Origin: Callipepla californica brunnescens
Taxonomy: Eukaryota > Chordata > Aves > Galliformes > Odontophoridae
Assembly (NCBI GenBank): GCA_023055505.1
Contig: JALIRH010000039.1
Coordinates: 558,001-622,000, forward strand
Direction: 5' to 3'
Length of the DNA: 64,000 nt
Part shown: in pieces, positions 54,357 to 63,957 of the stretch
Layout: each line of letters opens with the position of its first letter
Position numbering within the stretch: position 1 is the first letter of the stretch
Program-made: the position numbers and the translations under genes
Notes under the pieces: model-generated
Databases searched by the model: none
Told to the model about the DNA's origin: nothing
Seen by the model: the letters and a program-made list of their open reading frames with translations, nothing else

Positions 54357-54571
54357 CTTCTGAAGATGATACTCCTCATCATGAGAAGTATACTGCAAAT
54401 TGGAAACAAAACAGAACCGAAATCTCTCAAGGTATGAAAAGCGAGCGTGGTGGCTGCTTAGGGAAAACTGTCTCTCAGGGTGCGAGGGATGCTGGTTTTT
54501 TCTCCTTGCCAGGCCACAAGTTCCCATGTGTACTATCACCCACTCCTCTGCGCTGACCCTGGAAAGTGGGG

Positions 54572-54577
54572 CACGTG
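54572..54577 (+). promoter_or_regulatory. E-box CACGTG upstream of DMRTB1
   Basis: A palindromic CACGTG hexamer lies about 110 bases upstream of the TATA box. Such sites bind bHLH factors of the MYC/USF/TFE type. A six-base match can occur by chance, so its function is inferred from position only. Confidence 0.3.
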
Positions 54578-54683
54578 GAACCGGGCTCTTCTCCCCAGAG
54601 CGGAGCATTCCCCACCCCCCTCCTTGGGCTCTCCTGCCACTCATGTCCCGCTTGCTACATTTTGAGGGAAGCCGAACGTGTCC

Positions 54684-54690
54684 TATATAA
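54684..54690 (+). promoter_or_regulatory. DMRTB1: TATA box of DMRTB1
   Basis: TATATAA lies 59 bases before the DMRTB1 start codon, within TCCTATATAAGAGC. With the usual 25-32 base spacing, transcription should begin near 54,710-54,718, just after a run of nine G. This leaves a 5' UTR of roughly 30-40 bases with no upstream ATG, which supports the start at 54749. Confidence 0.75.
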
Positions 54691-54719
54691 GAGCCCTGCA
54701 AGGGGGGGGGACGCTGGGT

Positions 54720-55170
54720 GTGCCCCGGTGGTTAGCGGGCTGCTGGACATGGAAGCCAGGGAGGCTGCAGCGGCGACAGAGAAAGCGGCGGTGCGGACCC
54801 CAAAATGCTCCCGCTGCCGCAACCATGGCTTCGTGGTGCCGGTGAAGGGCCACGCCGGCCACTGCCGCTGGAAGCTCTGCCTGTGCGACAAGTGCTCCCT
54901 CATCGCCGAGCGCCAGAAGATCATGGCAGCGCAGAAGGCGCTGAGGCAGCTGGTGCCCGACGCTCCTGTGAGGCCGGCTGCGGGGCCCGCTGCCCCTGAG
55001 GAGGACCTCGTGGCCGCTGCCACGTCCGAGCAGAGCGGCCACGTGGGGGCGAAGGGCGGGCGGCCCTGCGGCGGCAGGGACAAAGGCAGGGCGCGCTGGG
55101 CGATGCCGCCGCCTCCTGCCGGCCCTCCCTTCTGGGACTACGGTAAGGCTCCGCAGGAACAGGTTCCCGC
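54720..55170. promoter_or_regulatory. CpG-rich island over DMRTB1 exon 1
   Basis: This stretch has a dense run of CG dinucleotides and high GC content covering the 5' UTR and exon 1. It is the only such region in the window. Part of the composition reflects alanine, glycine, arginine and proline codons, but the CpG density also fits an unmethylated germline promoter. Boundaries are estimated by eye. Confidence 0.6.
54749..55142 (+). CDS. DMRTB1: DMRTB1 coding exon 1 (DM domain)
   Basis: This exon encodes residues 1-131 plus the first base of codon 132, so intron 1 is phase 1. It holds an acidic and alanine-rich N-terminus, the whole DM zinc module, and its recognition helix ([18 protein letters not shown], residues 50-67). 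A glycine-, alanine- and proline-rich linker ends in [12 protein letters not shown]. The donor reads CTACG|GTAAGG. Read-through into intron 1 would add a short unrelated tail ending at 55258. The exon is far richer in GC and CpG than the DNA around it. Confidence 0.95.
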
Positions 55171-58100
55171 CTCCCCATTCCTTCCCTCAGCTTGCGCAGC
55201 CTTGCTTTTGCTCTTCCTTAGGCAGGGTTTTAGGTCATTCTTGTTGTTGCAAGGTTGAAGCTCCAGCGAGTGGCTCTTCTCTGGAGGGGAATGGGGATGC
55301 GTGTACATACAGGTGTTCACGCACCTCCAGAAAGAAAAAACGCTAAAAAATAACCCAGGGATGGCAAGTAAATGAGTGAATCACTTGTGCAGTTGTATGA
55401 GTGAATCACTGCTGCAATTATATGAGTGAATCACTGCTGCAGTTGTCCAAAACAAACTTTTTTTATGATAGCACTGCAAAAGCAGGAGACCTCTTGGCCT
55501 TAGTTCTGAGCTTGGCTCGGATCGCTGCGTGTGGGGCTGAGTTTCGGCTTCACGAGCAGAAGGTGAATTTTGCAGGTGGAAAAGCTGTATGGTATGTCAC
55601 TTCTTAAATTCCTTTCTTTAATAGAGCCTTTCACGTCACTTGTCTGGTTTATTGCTGTTTATTGTAGTAAACTCATACTACTTACTGTGGTAATTCTATA
55701 GAAATCCAAACTGACTGCAGTAGTCATTAGTCTGGGCCTTGGGAAAGCTGGCAGTCTGCAGGGCAAAGAATACCTGGTCTGAGAAGCCCAGAGGAAAGAG
55801 TCATTTGGACATGTCTGGATCCCACCTAATCTGCTAATAGCTGGTCTTCTTCCCTTCTTTGCTTGGTTTCCTAAGGACATAGTGCGTGTAGATGGTGCTG
55901 GCTGTACACATGCCCGTCAGTCCTTCATTACATTTTTAGCCTTAAGAGGCTTGAGGATGGACAGTGAAATACTGTTCCCAAAGCAGATATGCTCTAGAAG
56001 CAACTTACACCACTTCCCTACTGACACGAGCCTAGGTAGACAAGAAGGAAAATTAGAACTCTGTTATGTCTGTATATTTTTGTTCTAAGTATTGCAAGTT
56101 AAAATTCTTATGGTAGGTTGTTTTCGTTGGCTGTTGCAGATGTTCTGAGAGGAGATTGTGCAGCCAGTGCTGTATTAGGACCAGCCTTACAGTGCACAAG
56201 GCAGAAGGGAATGCAGATCATTCTGCAGCGTTGTATTATCTGCTTTACTCTCCTTTGCTCCTTAAGAAGACATCACAAATTCATGGGGAGCTAAACATGA
56301 AGTTGTAGGGCCAGGTTCTGCAGGCTAGGAGTAGAATTTAGTCCTGCAACTACTTCTGAGCAGCACAGAATGACAGTGATGACTTTATTCTTTTCTCATT
56401 GTTTTCTAGCTCGCTCTACTTTTCCTCCAGAATACATGGTCAACTCAGAATACATGGAGAGAGACCCTGCGAGAGTGTATCCTGGCTGTTCTGGGATGTA
56501 TCCTTACCACCCCTTTCCCATGGGATTTGCCATTGATCAGCCAGGCTGTAAGGGAGCACCATCACCTCCAGGGATATCACTTCAGAAGAGTTTCCGACCC
56601 ATTCCAAGCAACTGTGGACCAGGGAATGCAGCTTCTTTGTCAGTAAGTAGCACCTTGTGGTTTTTTACTTGCTTTTGGGAATACTGCTGGTTTTGCTTGC
56701 ACTAGATGGTCTTTGAAGGTCCCTTCCAAGTGCTCTGTTCTGTCCTGTTCTACATTTCACTTTTAGTTACCTCTAAGTTGCATATTCTGCTATGTGTGGG
56801 CTTTGCATGTGACAGCACGTGGCCACAAAACTTGACCCCCTCAGAAACGGGAAGTTCATAGGTAAAGATTGAAACAGAAATTGTTTGATACTGCGGATGT
56901 ATCCTGGAGAGAGTCTCTAAATGAATATCCTTTGCTCCATGTATTTCCACAGATTCCAGATGGAGGTGGAGATTTCCATCAGGCATACTACGCTCCTCTG
57001 CCTCAGATCATCCCACCAAGTTTTCTGCCAGGGGTTCATTACATTCCATCTCCCCTATCGCTGAATGTGTTTTCTGAAGCAACCAAGGGAGCACAGGGTA
57101 AGGATGATTAGATGAACCTTGGAAGATCCAATTTTAATGTAGTTTCAGTACCTAACTGCTGAGATGGACGCCCCAGGAAACCTTGATTCTAGCTTCAGTT
57201 TTCAGGGTTGCTGAGATCCTGAAGGCCCAGAACAGGCTGGCAGCTTGTACAGCTCGAACAGAACAGGCTGGCAGCTTAGCACGAGCAGTGTGAAATTTCC
57301 TGCACATCTGGAAATCCTACATTTTAATTGCAGTAGGTGAAGGATTGAATCTTAAAGATCTCAAATTGGTTAGACTGAACCTCACAGGATTACATTTCTG
57401 GCATGGGTGAATACGCATCCTCTTTTGGGTCTCTTTCATGTCTAGTGCTTACACTTGGACATAGTTGTGATTATATCTGTAAGCTGTTCATTTGGCTGCA
57501 GCTAGCTGTGACCACAAGAGGGTAGAGCTGCTCAGAGAATTTACCACTAGCACTGGATGAGTCAGTAGCCGGGCTTATTTAATTAGTTCTTTTTGAAGAT
57601 GCAGATAAGTACAACTTTATTTCTCTTCTTGAACATGAGAATAAGAAATTGTAGATCTGATTGTTTACCACACAGGTTTCATTTCAACCAATGAAAGATT
57701 AAATATATTCTACAAAAGGGAGGGAAAGTGGACTAATTTTCTCATTTGAATTAAAATGGCGTTGATAGCGATTCTGTGGGATAAAATATAAGTCGCGGGG
57801 GTTTGGGCCTCATTTCTCACAAAATAAGTTCTGTGCAGACTCAATTTTTGTTAATACCAGTATCCTCATAACTTTTCAAGTCATCAGTTATTTCCAGCCA
57901 AACCTACCTGCTGTGATTACAGGCCTACACAATATTGATCTGTGAGGGAAGCGTGTGCCTCCCACAAAACAGTTTGTGTGCAGCCATGACGTGATGTGGT
58001 GTTTGGCCAGCAGTCAGCTTGCACTCAGTTCCTGACTGACGTGTGTGTACCTTGGCCAACCACCAAGTGCCTGCCAGTCAGCACAGCAGTGGGCACGTAT

Positions 58101-59550
58101 CTCTCAAGCAGTTTGCTTCGTGTCTGGCTGGAAAGCCAAGGAAAAGTAAGCAAGAGAAGCAGTGGATGAGGAGAATGTGAATATGGAAGCATCAAGGGTG
58201 GATAGACATCATTTAAATGTGAAGATATTCTAGGATGGCGAGAAGGTCAGCAGTCAGAACTTCAGCGCAGTGTGTAGTGATCCTGAATTGATGGAGGTGA
58301 AATGATACGGGCTGAGTTTGAGAGGAAGAGACGAAGCTGAGAGCTGGCAGGCAAAGGAGGAAGTGTATGTGAGGGTTAGTGAGTTTCATGGTTTAGTGGA
58401 GACAAGAAATCTGGGGGATACTTGCAGTGGCAGAGAACTTGTAGCTGTTCTGGGCTGTGTGGGAAGGAGCTGGGAGCAGCAGGTAAACACGGAACCTGGA
58501 GAGAAGTAGTGGCACTGCATGAGGGAAAGAGGAAATACAGACCTGTATGGATAAGTAAAGCTTTACTTGCCAAACAATCATGAAAACAGGCAACTGGATA
58601 GAGAAAAGAGGTCATGAGAGCACTCCCCTAGAGAGCAAAATGCCATCTGATGACCTCAGTATTATTACTCACTGGGGAAATTACAACCCAGGCACAAAGC
58701 CATAGGAAACAATGCATCATGGATTATGCTGTTCAGAGAACAAACTAGTTTTCTTAGTACCAGGGAGAAAGTACAGATTAATTCCACTACATAGTGTTTT
58801 TGCTCCAGGATATGTAAGAGTCTGCAATTGTGACCCAGTGAAGGAGATGTTTCTGCATGAGGTCATAAACAGAGTACCCTTCCAGCAAAATACAGATGAA
58901 GATGAAAGCTACAGTGAAACAAATAACTCTTTGATTCTGGTTTGCCAGATACTTGACAAAATAGAAAAGCCCCATATATCCCCATTTATTACATGTCTTT
59001 TTTTCCTAAGAAGGGACATGTAGGTTGTTGTGTTGTATAATTTCAGGCTGTATTGGCTATTAGTGCTACATTTGTCAGTCAGTCAAGGCCTTTAAAATTA
59101 AGAGGAGTTTTTGAAAGGCACAGTGTAGATTCACTGTAGCTAAGTGGGCAAAAGAGCCTGTCTCATACTTCTGTTCCAGTGCAGCTTCTGTATTTGCCAT
59201 CTTGAAACAAGCCTCGAGCACAGTGGAAATAATCAAGTGCTGTGTGAAGTACTCTCAGTTTGGAGAGCTGCAGCTCTTGATGTTAAGCATTAATGAATTA
59301 ACTGCACTGAAAAACAAACTGGATTTTCAGAAAGCTATTTTGAATTGAAAATTTCTCTCTTGAAGTATGATTGATATGTGAATGGCAAATTGAAATAGAT
59401 GGATTTGGATCCAACCTTTTAACTTCTACTCTTCTTTTTTCAGGTACTGCAGCTGACAGCCAGGATTCAGGGATGGTTTGTGAACCTAGCCAGCCATCTT
59501 CTTCCCCAGAAGAAGCAAGCAGAGATCAGTCTGTGTGTTCTAAACAGTAG
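54749..59550 (+). CDS. DMRTB1: DMRTB1 (DMRT6), DM-domain transcription factor, four coding exons
   Basis: The coding sequence joins 54749-55142, 56410-56642, 56953-57097 and 59444-59550 (879 nt with the stop, 292 residues). Introns are GT-AG with phases 1, 0 and 1, and the frame stays open across every join. Residues 17-66 form a DM domain with all eight expected zinc ligands (C20, C23, H26, H35, C39, C44, C46, C49). The core [10 protein letters not shown] is typical of DMRTB1; most paralogues have KGHKRxC there. Blocks resembling mammalian DMRTB1 follow: [17 protein letters not shown] (155-171), GGDFHQAYY (214-222) and EPSQPSSS (271-278). The start at 54749 has G at -3 and +4 and is the first ATG after the TATA box. 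From family knowledge, the protein is a nuclear DNA-binding regulator, and in mouse it controls the mitosis-to-meiosis switch in spermatogonia. It is about 50 residues shorter than the human protein and lacks its long polyproline runs. The paralogue assignment rests on motif recall, not an alignment. Confidence 0.95.
55372..55446. repeat. 25-bp minisatellite, three copies, DMRTB1 intron 1
   Basis: Three consecutive 25-base units begin at 55372, 55397 and 55422. Each starts ATGAGTGAATCACT and continues with a TGCAG/ATTGT-like tail. Units differ at only a few positions, so the array is young or homogenised. It lies about 230 bases after the exon 1 donor. Confidence 0.9.
56410..56642 (+). CDS. 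DMRTB1: DMRTB1 coding exon 2
   Basis: The acceptor is TTTTCTAG|CTCGC and the donor is TTGTCA|GTAAGTAG. The exon completes codon 132 (GCT, alanine) and runs to serine 209. It encodes a tyrosine- and proline-rich segment whose PYHPFPMGF block resembles the human DMRTB1 segment. The exon ends on a codon boundary (phase 0). If intron 2 were retained, the frame would stop at 56705 after about 20 extra residues. Confidence 0.93.
56698..56752 (+). mobile_element. CR1 LINE 3' tail fragment, DMRTB1 intron 2
   Basis: ACTAGATGGTCTTTGAAGGT followed by CCCTTCCAAG and a degenerate CTGTTCTGTCCTGTTCTA tail matches the conserved 3' end of avian CR1, including its short terminal repeats. Only the last 50 or so bases are recognisable, as expected for a 5'-truncated copy. 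It takes up a sixth of the 310-base intron and lies in the gene's direction. Confidence 0.75.
56953..57097 (+). CDS. DMRTB1: DMRTB1 coding exon 3
   Basis: The acceptor is ATTTCCACAG|ATTCC and the donor is GCACAGG|GTAAGG. The exon encodes residues 210-257 plus one base of codon 258. The GGDFHQAYY motif followed by a proline-rich [16 protein letters not shown] segment corresponds to the region where mammalian DMRTB1 carries long proline runs. Here the segment is much less repetitive. Confidence 0.93.
57229..57277. repeat. Short direct duplication, DMRTB1 intron 3
   Basis: The 18-mer AGAACAGGCTGGCAGCTT occurs at 57229-57246 and again at 57260-57277, a 31-base spacing with identical copies. This is a recent small tandem duplication 130 bases after the exon 3 donor. 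Confidence 0.85.
57278..59443. other. DMRTB1 intron 3, remainder
   Basis: This is intronic DNA between the short duplication and exon 4. A purine-rich stretch from about 58140 to 58530 has no recognised origin. No additional in-frame exon with good splice sites and DMRTB1-like sequence was seen. Confidence 0.6.
59444..59550 (+). CDS. DMRTB1: DMRTB1 terminal coding exon 4
   Basis: The acceptor is a strong polypyrimidine tract, TTCTTTTTTCAG|GTACTG. The exon completes glycine 258 and encodes 34 more residues, then TAG at 59548-59550. The serine- and acid-rich tail with EPSQPSSS matches the end of mammalian DMRTB1, which confirms this as the last coding exon even though intron 3 is 2.3 kb long. 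Confidence 0.9.
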
Positions 59551-59945
59551 ATGGCTTGGAGAAAAGCTGAGTGGCAGGCAGCACTGTTTTCGTTATTGAG
59601 CAGAGTGTTGGTTAATGTGAGGCTAGGGTGACTGAGCAGCCGCAACAGCTAAAAGAAGGGGATTAATGTCTGCTCAGTTCATGATCACGTTAGAGCTACC
59701 AGCCTCACAGTTCTGCTCCCTGGTAGTGTAAAACCCTTGTTTCTAAAGAGGTTTTCTAAAGCCAAGGTAAGCTGCATCCACCTTAAGCAGATGGAAGCAG
59801 GAAAGAATTGCAACTTTGTTTTCTGGTTTCTCGCTGAAGTTAGATGGCTCCTTGATTTTCAGAGTGAGGTCTCCAAGCCATGTACACTCTGTAGCCTTCT
59901 CACGTTCATGACAATAATAAAAAAATGTGTTGTTTGTGTTTGCTG
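59551..59945 (+). other. DMRTB1: Probable DMRTB1 3' UTR
   Basis: This is non-coding sequence from the stop codon to a likely cleavage region after the AATAAA at 59916. No splice sites or conserved frames stand out. An alternative end would use ATTAAA at 60301-60306, also followed by T-rich sequence, and would extend the UTR by about 400 bases. Confidence 0.5.
59916..59921 (+). terminator. DMRTB1: Polyadenylation signal AATAAA with GT-rich downstream element
   Basis: AATAAA lies 366 bases after the DMRTB1 stop codon. It is followed at 59925-59941 by a TGT/GTTT-rich stretch of the kind recognised by CstF. Together they make a convincing cleavage and polyadenylation site, though transcript data are needed to prove its use. 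Confidence 0.6.
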
Positions 59946-62214
59946 TAACAAAAACCTGGTTCTGAATATTATGGATGAGTTGAGTGATGTAGAGCCTGAA
60001 GACCGAGGGAGGATGGGAAGACGGGATGGGTTGCTGATGTGTAAATCAGGCTTCAGGGTTTTGAGTGCCTTTGACAGTTCATACATTATTTCAGTGCTGT
60101 TTAACTCAGTACAGCTGAAACAAACAGAACAAAATTTTTAAAGGGTTCACATAGACAGCTTTATGCGTGTGGATTGGAAGCATACTGTCCCATATCAAAG
60201 ATGTGAAGACATGTCCTAGAAACTGGGACAGCACCGTTTAGAATAATAATTGATCAAAACTCTACATATCATAATTTTCAGTGACACTGTTCGAATAACA
60301 ATTAAAGATGCATTCCTCTGTTTTGCCTAAAGGAATTGTTTTTTGTATTAAGTGAATCAATTGTTAATGTTGGAAGAATTTTGGAGGGCGAACTTCTTTG
60401 TAATTAAAAAACTTTGAATTGTTTGTTTGGTTTTGGTGATTTGAGGCTTATTTTCTGATTTCTTGCTAGCTGAACATCTGAAGATGTGATTTCTAACAGG
60501 TTACACTTGTGACAGTTCTCTGTCCTCACTGCAGGCACCGGGGTTGTCACAGAGCAGCAAGCTGTAGAATGTACACTGAAGGTTAAAACCTGAAATGAGG
60601 AGCCAGGTCTTTAAGGTTTACTCACACTGCTAATTTCATTACTTTCAATGGAATTATTTGCAGGGGTATGGAGTTGACAACGTTAGTTAGGTATGCAAGC
60701 TTAGGCTCCAAGTTTTACACAGAGGTGTCTGTGACACTGTCCAAAAACTCAGATTACTGTAGATTTGCATTTTCTGCAGAAGCTTTGGAAAAAGGAAAAC
60801 AAACCCAAGGGATACAAGAAGGATCACGTCATATGTCCATTCAGCAGACATATGTAAGATACATTTGTCGTTGCCCAACAGCAAACTGCAGTATCTTAAC
60901 ATTTCTGTGGTGTGAACTTCCACATCTGCACTGCAGCAGGTTTCTGTATGACAGTGATTGTAGCAGTCTTAGTGGTGATTTGCTTTTACTGTTATTTTTC
61001 TTCTTGGAATTAGATGCAGCCAATTGCAAACCTCTGAATCCAAAGCAAGACTACAGCTGTTTTTTCCATATTAATAAGTAATTAATTTTGACTAGCAATC
61101 CAGTTAAGTCAGTTTGCTGAAAACAAAACTCACCCTCCTCTTAAAAAAATAATTTTCATGACACAAAAATTCTTTATGATGTGAAGCATACCTTCTTTGG
61201 AACAGTGGAAACTTTAATTAAATCATTCTTATGGGTAAATGGGTCTGGTTTTCCTATTTTTTGCCCAATATTTTAGTACTGCAGGACTAGCATTAGCACA
61301 GATTTGTGTCTATACTCAGCTTGCCAAATTGTAACAGAGGTATCCAAACATAAAGAAAAACTTTATGAAATCTGTTCCTGAAATGAGAGTGTCACTATAT
61401 GCTTTACTGTAGCACAGGCCATTGGGACAGCTCCAGATCCATTACAGGTGACCCAGCAGCGATACTTTGATTTGCCTACTCAGGCATTTAGTCTCCCTAG
61501 GTATCCTTACAAGCATGTCCTAGCAGATATCAGTAAGGCTTAAAGACCCCAAAGGTCTTTAACACCCTTTAGATTTTGGAGGAGGGGTTGTAAATGGGCT
61601 CATTTACCTGCAGTAGGTGACATTTTCCATGTTTCACCTTCTTGGCACTTCTTACTGGCTCTTCAGAGTACTCCTCAGTTGTGCAGTGTTACTGGTGACC
61701 TTCCTGATGACTTCACAGGGTGATCTCTGGATCTAACCATGGCTCCAAAGGCCCAGTTGTGATCTCACGCTTTCTATTCTTACTTTATGCAGTCGTCTTT
61801 AGTGGAGGCATTTCTGGTTTCACTTACTAATTTCTCCCATTATTATATAGAGCTTTAAATAACAGTCATGTACACAGTTTCTTGGGAGAACTTTTGTAGA
61901 TTTTTCAAAACATTTCAGGGTCTTGCTTCCCATTAGGAAGTGTGGTTTTGTGACCATGTTGGAAAGGGGCTGTTCTTCATGCTCTTGCACAGTAAATTTT
62001 TGCAGTGTCTGAGGCACAGACTCAGGTGTGGACAATCCAAATTGTTTATTACAGTTTCTAACATTTTGAAGGAGGAAGCACAAGGAAGAGTAACTTTCCA
62101 TCAAAAATCTCTACTCACCGCCTTGAGAACTCACTGAGAATTGCAGCCACTGCCATCAAACCAGACTGATGCGTTTGTTTCACACAGACATGGCCACATA
62201 TCCCACTGGTTTCC

Positions 62215-62236
62215 TTTTTTTTTTCTTTTTTTTTTC
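62215..62236. repeat. Poly(T) tract with one C
   Basis: Two T runs of about ten separated by a single C and followed by CAGC. It resembles a splice acceptor, but no supportable exon follows. Confidence 0.8.
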
Positions 62237-63921
62237 AGCTTATTATTCTTTCATTATCAGTATTTCTGCTACCAGCTTGATGAAGCTTGCTGTCTTGTGA
62301 AAACTGCAGATCCACAGCCTTTGTACGCTTCTGTACGGGTGCCTACTTCTGCAGCTAAGCTTACACAGCACTCACTTCTCAGCAGAAATTCAAAGCTCAC
62401 AAATCTCTAGAGGTTCCATTGGAAAAATGTGCTAATAGTGAGCTGAGATGTAAAAAATACTTAGAGCAAGAAGGGCTAAATACAGGTTAGAGATCAATTG
62501 ATTTCAAAGGCTGCTAATCAAACATGATTTTTGAATGACCAACTCCGTAATGAATTCATAATACTTCAACATTTGGCCAAAGTGGAAAATTACTGCCTTT
62601 TGAAAAGCTCACAACATAACGCTTAGAAAGCAACAATTCATTCAAAAGGAAATGTGGTTCTCTCAAGGAATAAAGTCAATTTCTTTAAGTGGTACAAAAC
62701 TTGTTCTGTCTATGCATTTGTTTCTGCCACAGTAATGAGCTGCTAAACTTTCCTCTTGTGGTCTGTAGTTATTTAGCTCATTATAGTAACATAATCATAT
62801 ATCATTATATGCTATCATAAATCTGCCACTTTTTCCTCACAGAGTTAGTCTTTTAAAACTGAGTAATCTGTTGAGTTGCTCTTTCCTTCGACACAAATCA
62901 TTTAATATAATCTGCTTTAACTCTTCAGACTAAGGCCGTCCAGCCGAAGAGCAAAAATGGTCCTCAGGGACCAGAGGACAGAGGGAAGTGTTGGGATATG
63001 GAACCTCATTACAGCTGTGAAGTGTTTATTGGGTTTGTGTTTTAATCTGTCATGCACTTTGTGCTCTTCCGCAGTAAATTTTTACTCATCTTCAAATAAT
63101 CGAGAAGTGGGAAGGAGCTGCACAATGGCTGTATGCTGACATCCCCCTTCCTCATTCACTGTATCACGTCTCAGCCAGGGACCGATTTTGCTCGCCCATT
63201 TCCTTTTCTCCTCATTCCCAGGCAGTCTACAGTCTGTGGAGCGACCCAAGCACTGTAAAAGCTGAAAGTTTTGTGGAGATCTGCTTTAATTTTAAACAAC
63301 AGGGAGGTGTAGGGCTTTCAGCATTGTGGATAAAGATCCCATTGTTCCCATGGCAAGCCCCTCACACAGCTGGCCGACCTTGGAAACCTAACAACTCTGT
63401 CTCACCCAGTGGTTCTGAGGATGAGGACTGCCTGTGGTACCTCTACAGCAAGGGAGCTGAGCAAGGCACGGTGAGGGCACGCAGCTCCTGGTCTGCATTC
63501 AGGCAGACAGAACTGGAAGAAAGTGCACTGTACAAATGGGAGAACACACAGCAGGGACCGCCTGTTTGTTTAAGTATGGCAGAAAGAGGCACTGATTCTC
63601 AGTGTGTTGGTTGATGCAGTTTGACCTATATCACTTTACATCGTGTTTAGGACTGTTCTGGGGGGAGCTTCTGGAATTACACACACTTCTGTATGAAGAA
63701 AAGAACTGATTTCTGTAACTGTAGGGAAATTATTAATGGACAATGAACAACGTCAAGTTTTATTCACTATTTTAGGATACCATACATTAAACAGAGTTAT
63801 TTTACAGTTTACGAAAGTCAGAAAAAGTAGTTTTAAACTACCTTTCTATTCCTTGCTAAGTATCTTACAAAATGGAAATGAAGAGTAGTGTACTGAGTAA
63901 TAAGTGAGAAGTAGATTAGAA

Positions 63922-63957
63922 GTGAGTTTGTACTTAAAAAAAAAAAAACGAACTCAC
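63922..63957. repeat. A-tract flanked by an imperfect inverted repeat
   Basis: A 13-base A run is flanked by GTGAGTTTGT on the left and ACGAACTCAC on the right, which pair at nine of ten positions. No retrotransposed body was recognised next to the A-tract. Confidence 0.7.

Larger units (their letters stand above)
46931..54571. other. Intergenic upstream of DMRTB1
   Basis: This holds a 12-bp palindrome at 51089 and a T16 tract at 54341. The longest frame in the block is 181 codons antisense at 51610-52155. It is rich in phenylalanine, histidine, serine and leucine, as expected from reading an A/G-rich strand in reverse, and has no domain. GC content rises only in the last few hundred bases before the DMRTB1 promoter. 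Confidence 0.55.

Noticed and set aside
54566..54748. In-frame upstream methionine extending DMRTB1 by 61 residues
   Set aside because: It lies upstream of the TATA box and of the probable start of transcription, and the extra residues resemble nothing in DMRT proteins.
60601..60665. Possible old amniote interspersed repeat (TTTACTCACACTGC and TTTCAATGGAATTATTTG)
   Set aside because: It recalls a motif common in reptile genomes, but the match is partial and I cannot name the family. A similar weak echo at 14861-14910 was also left out.
60668..61081. 137-codon open frame downstream of DMRTB1
   Set aside because: It lies beyond the likely 3' end, in AT-rich DNA, without recognisable motifs.
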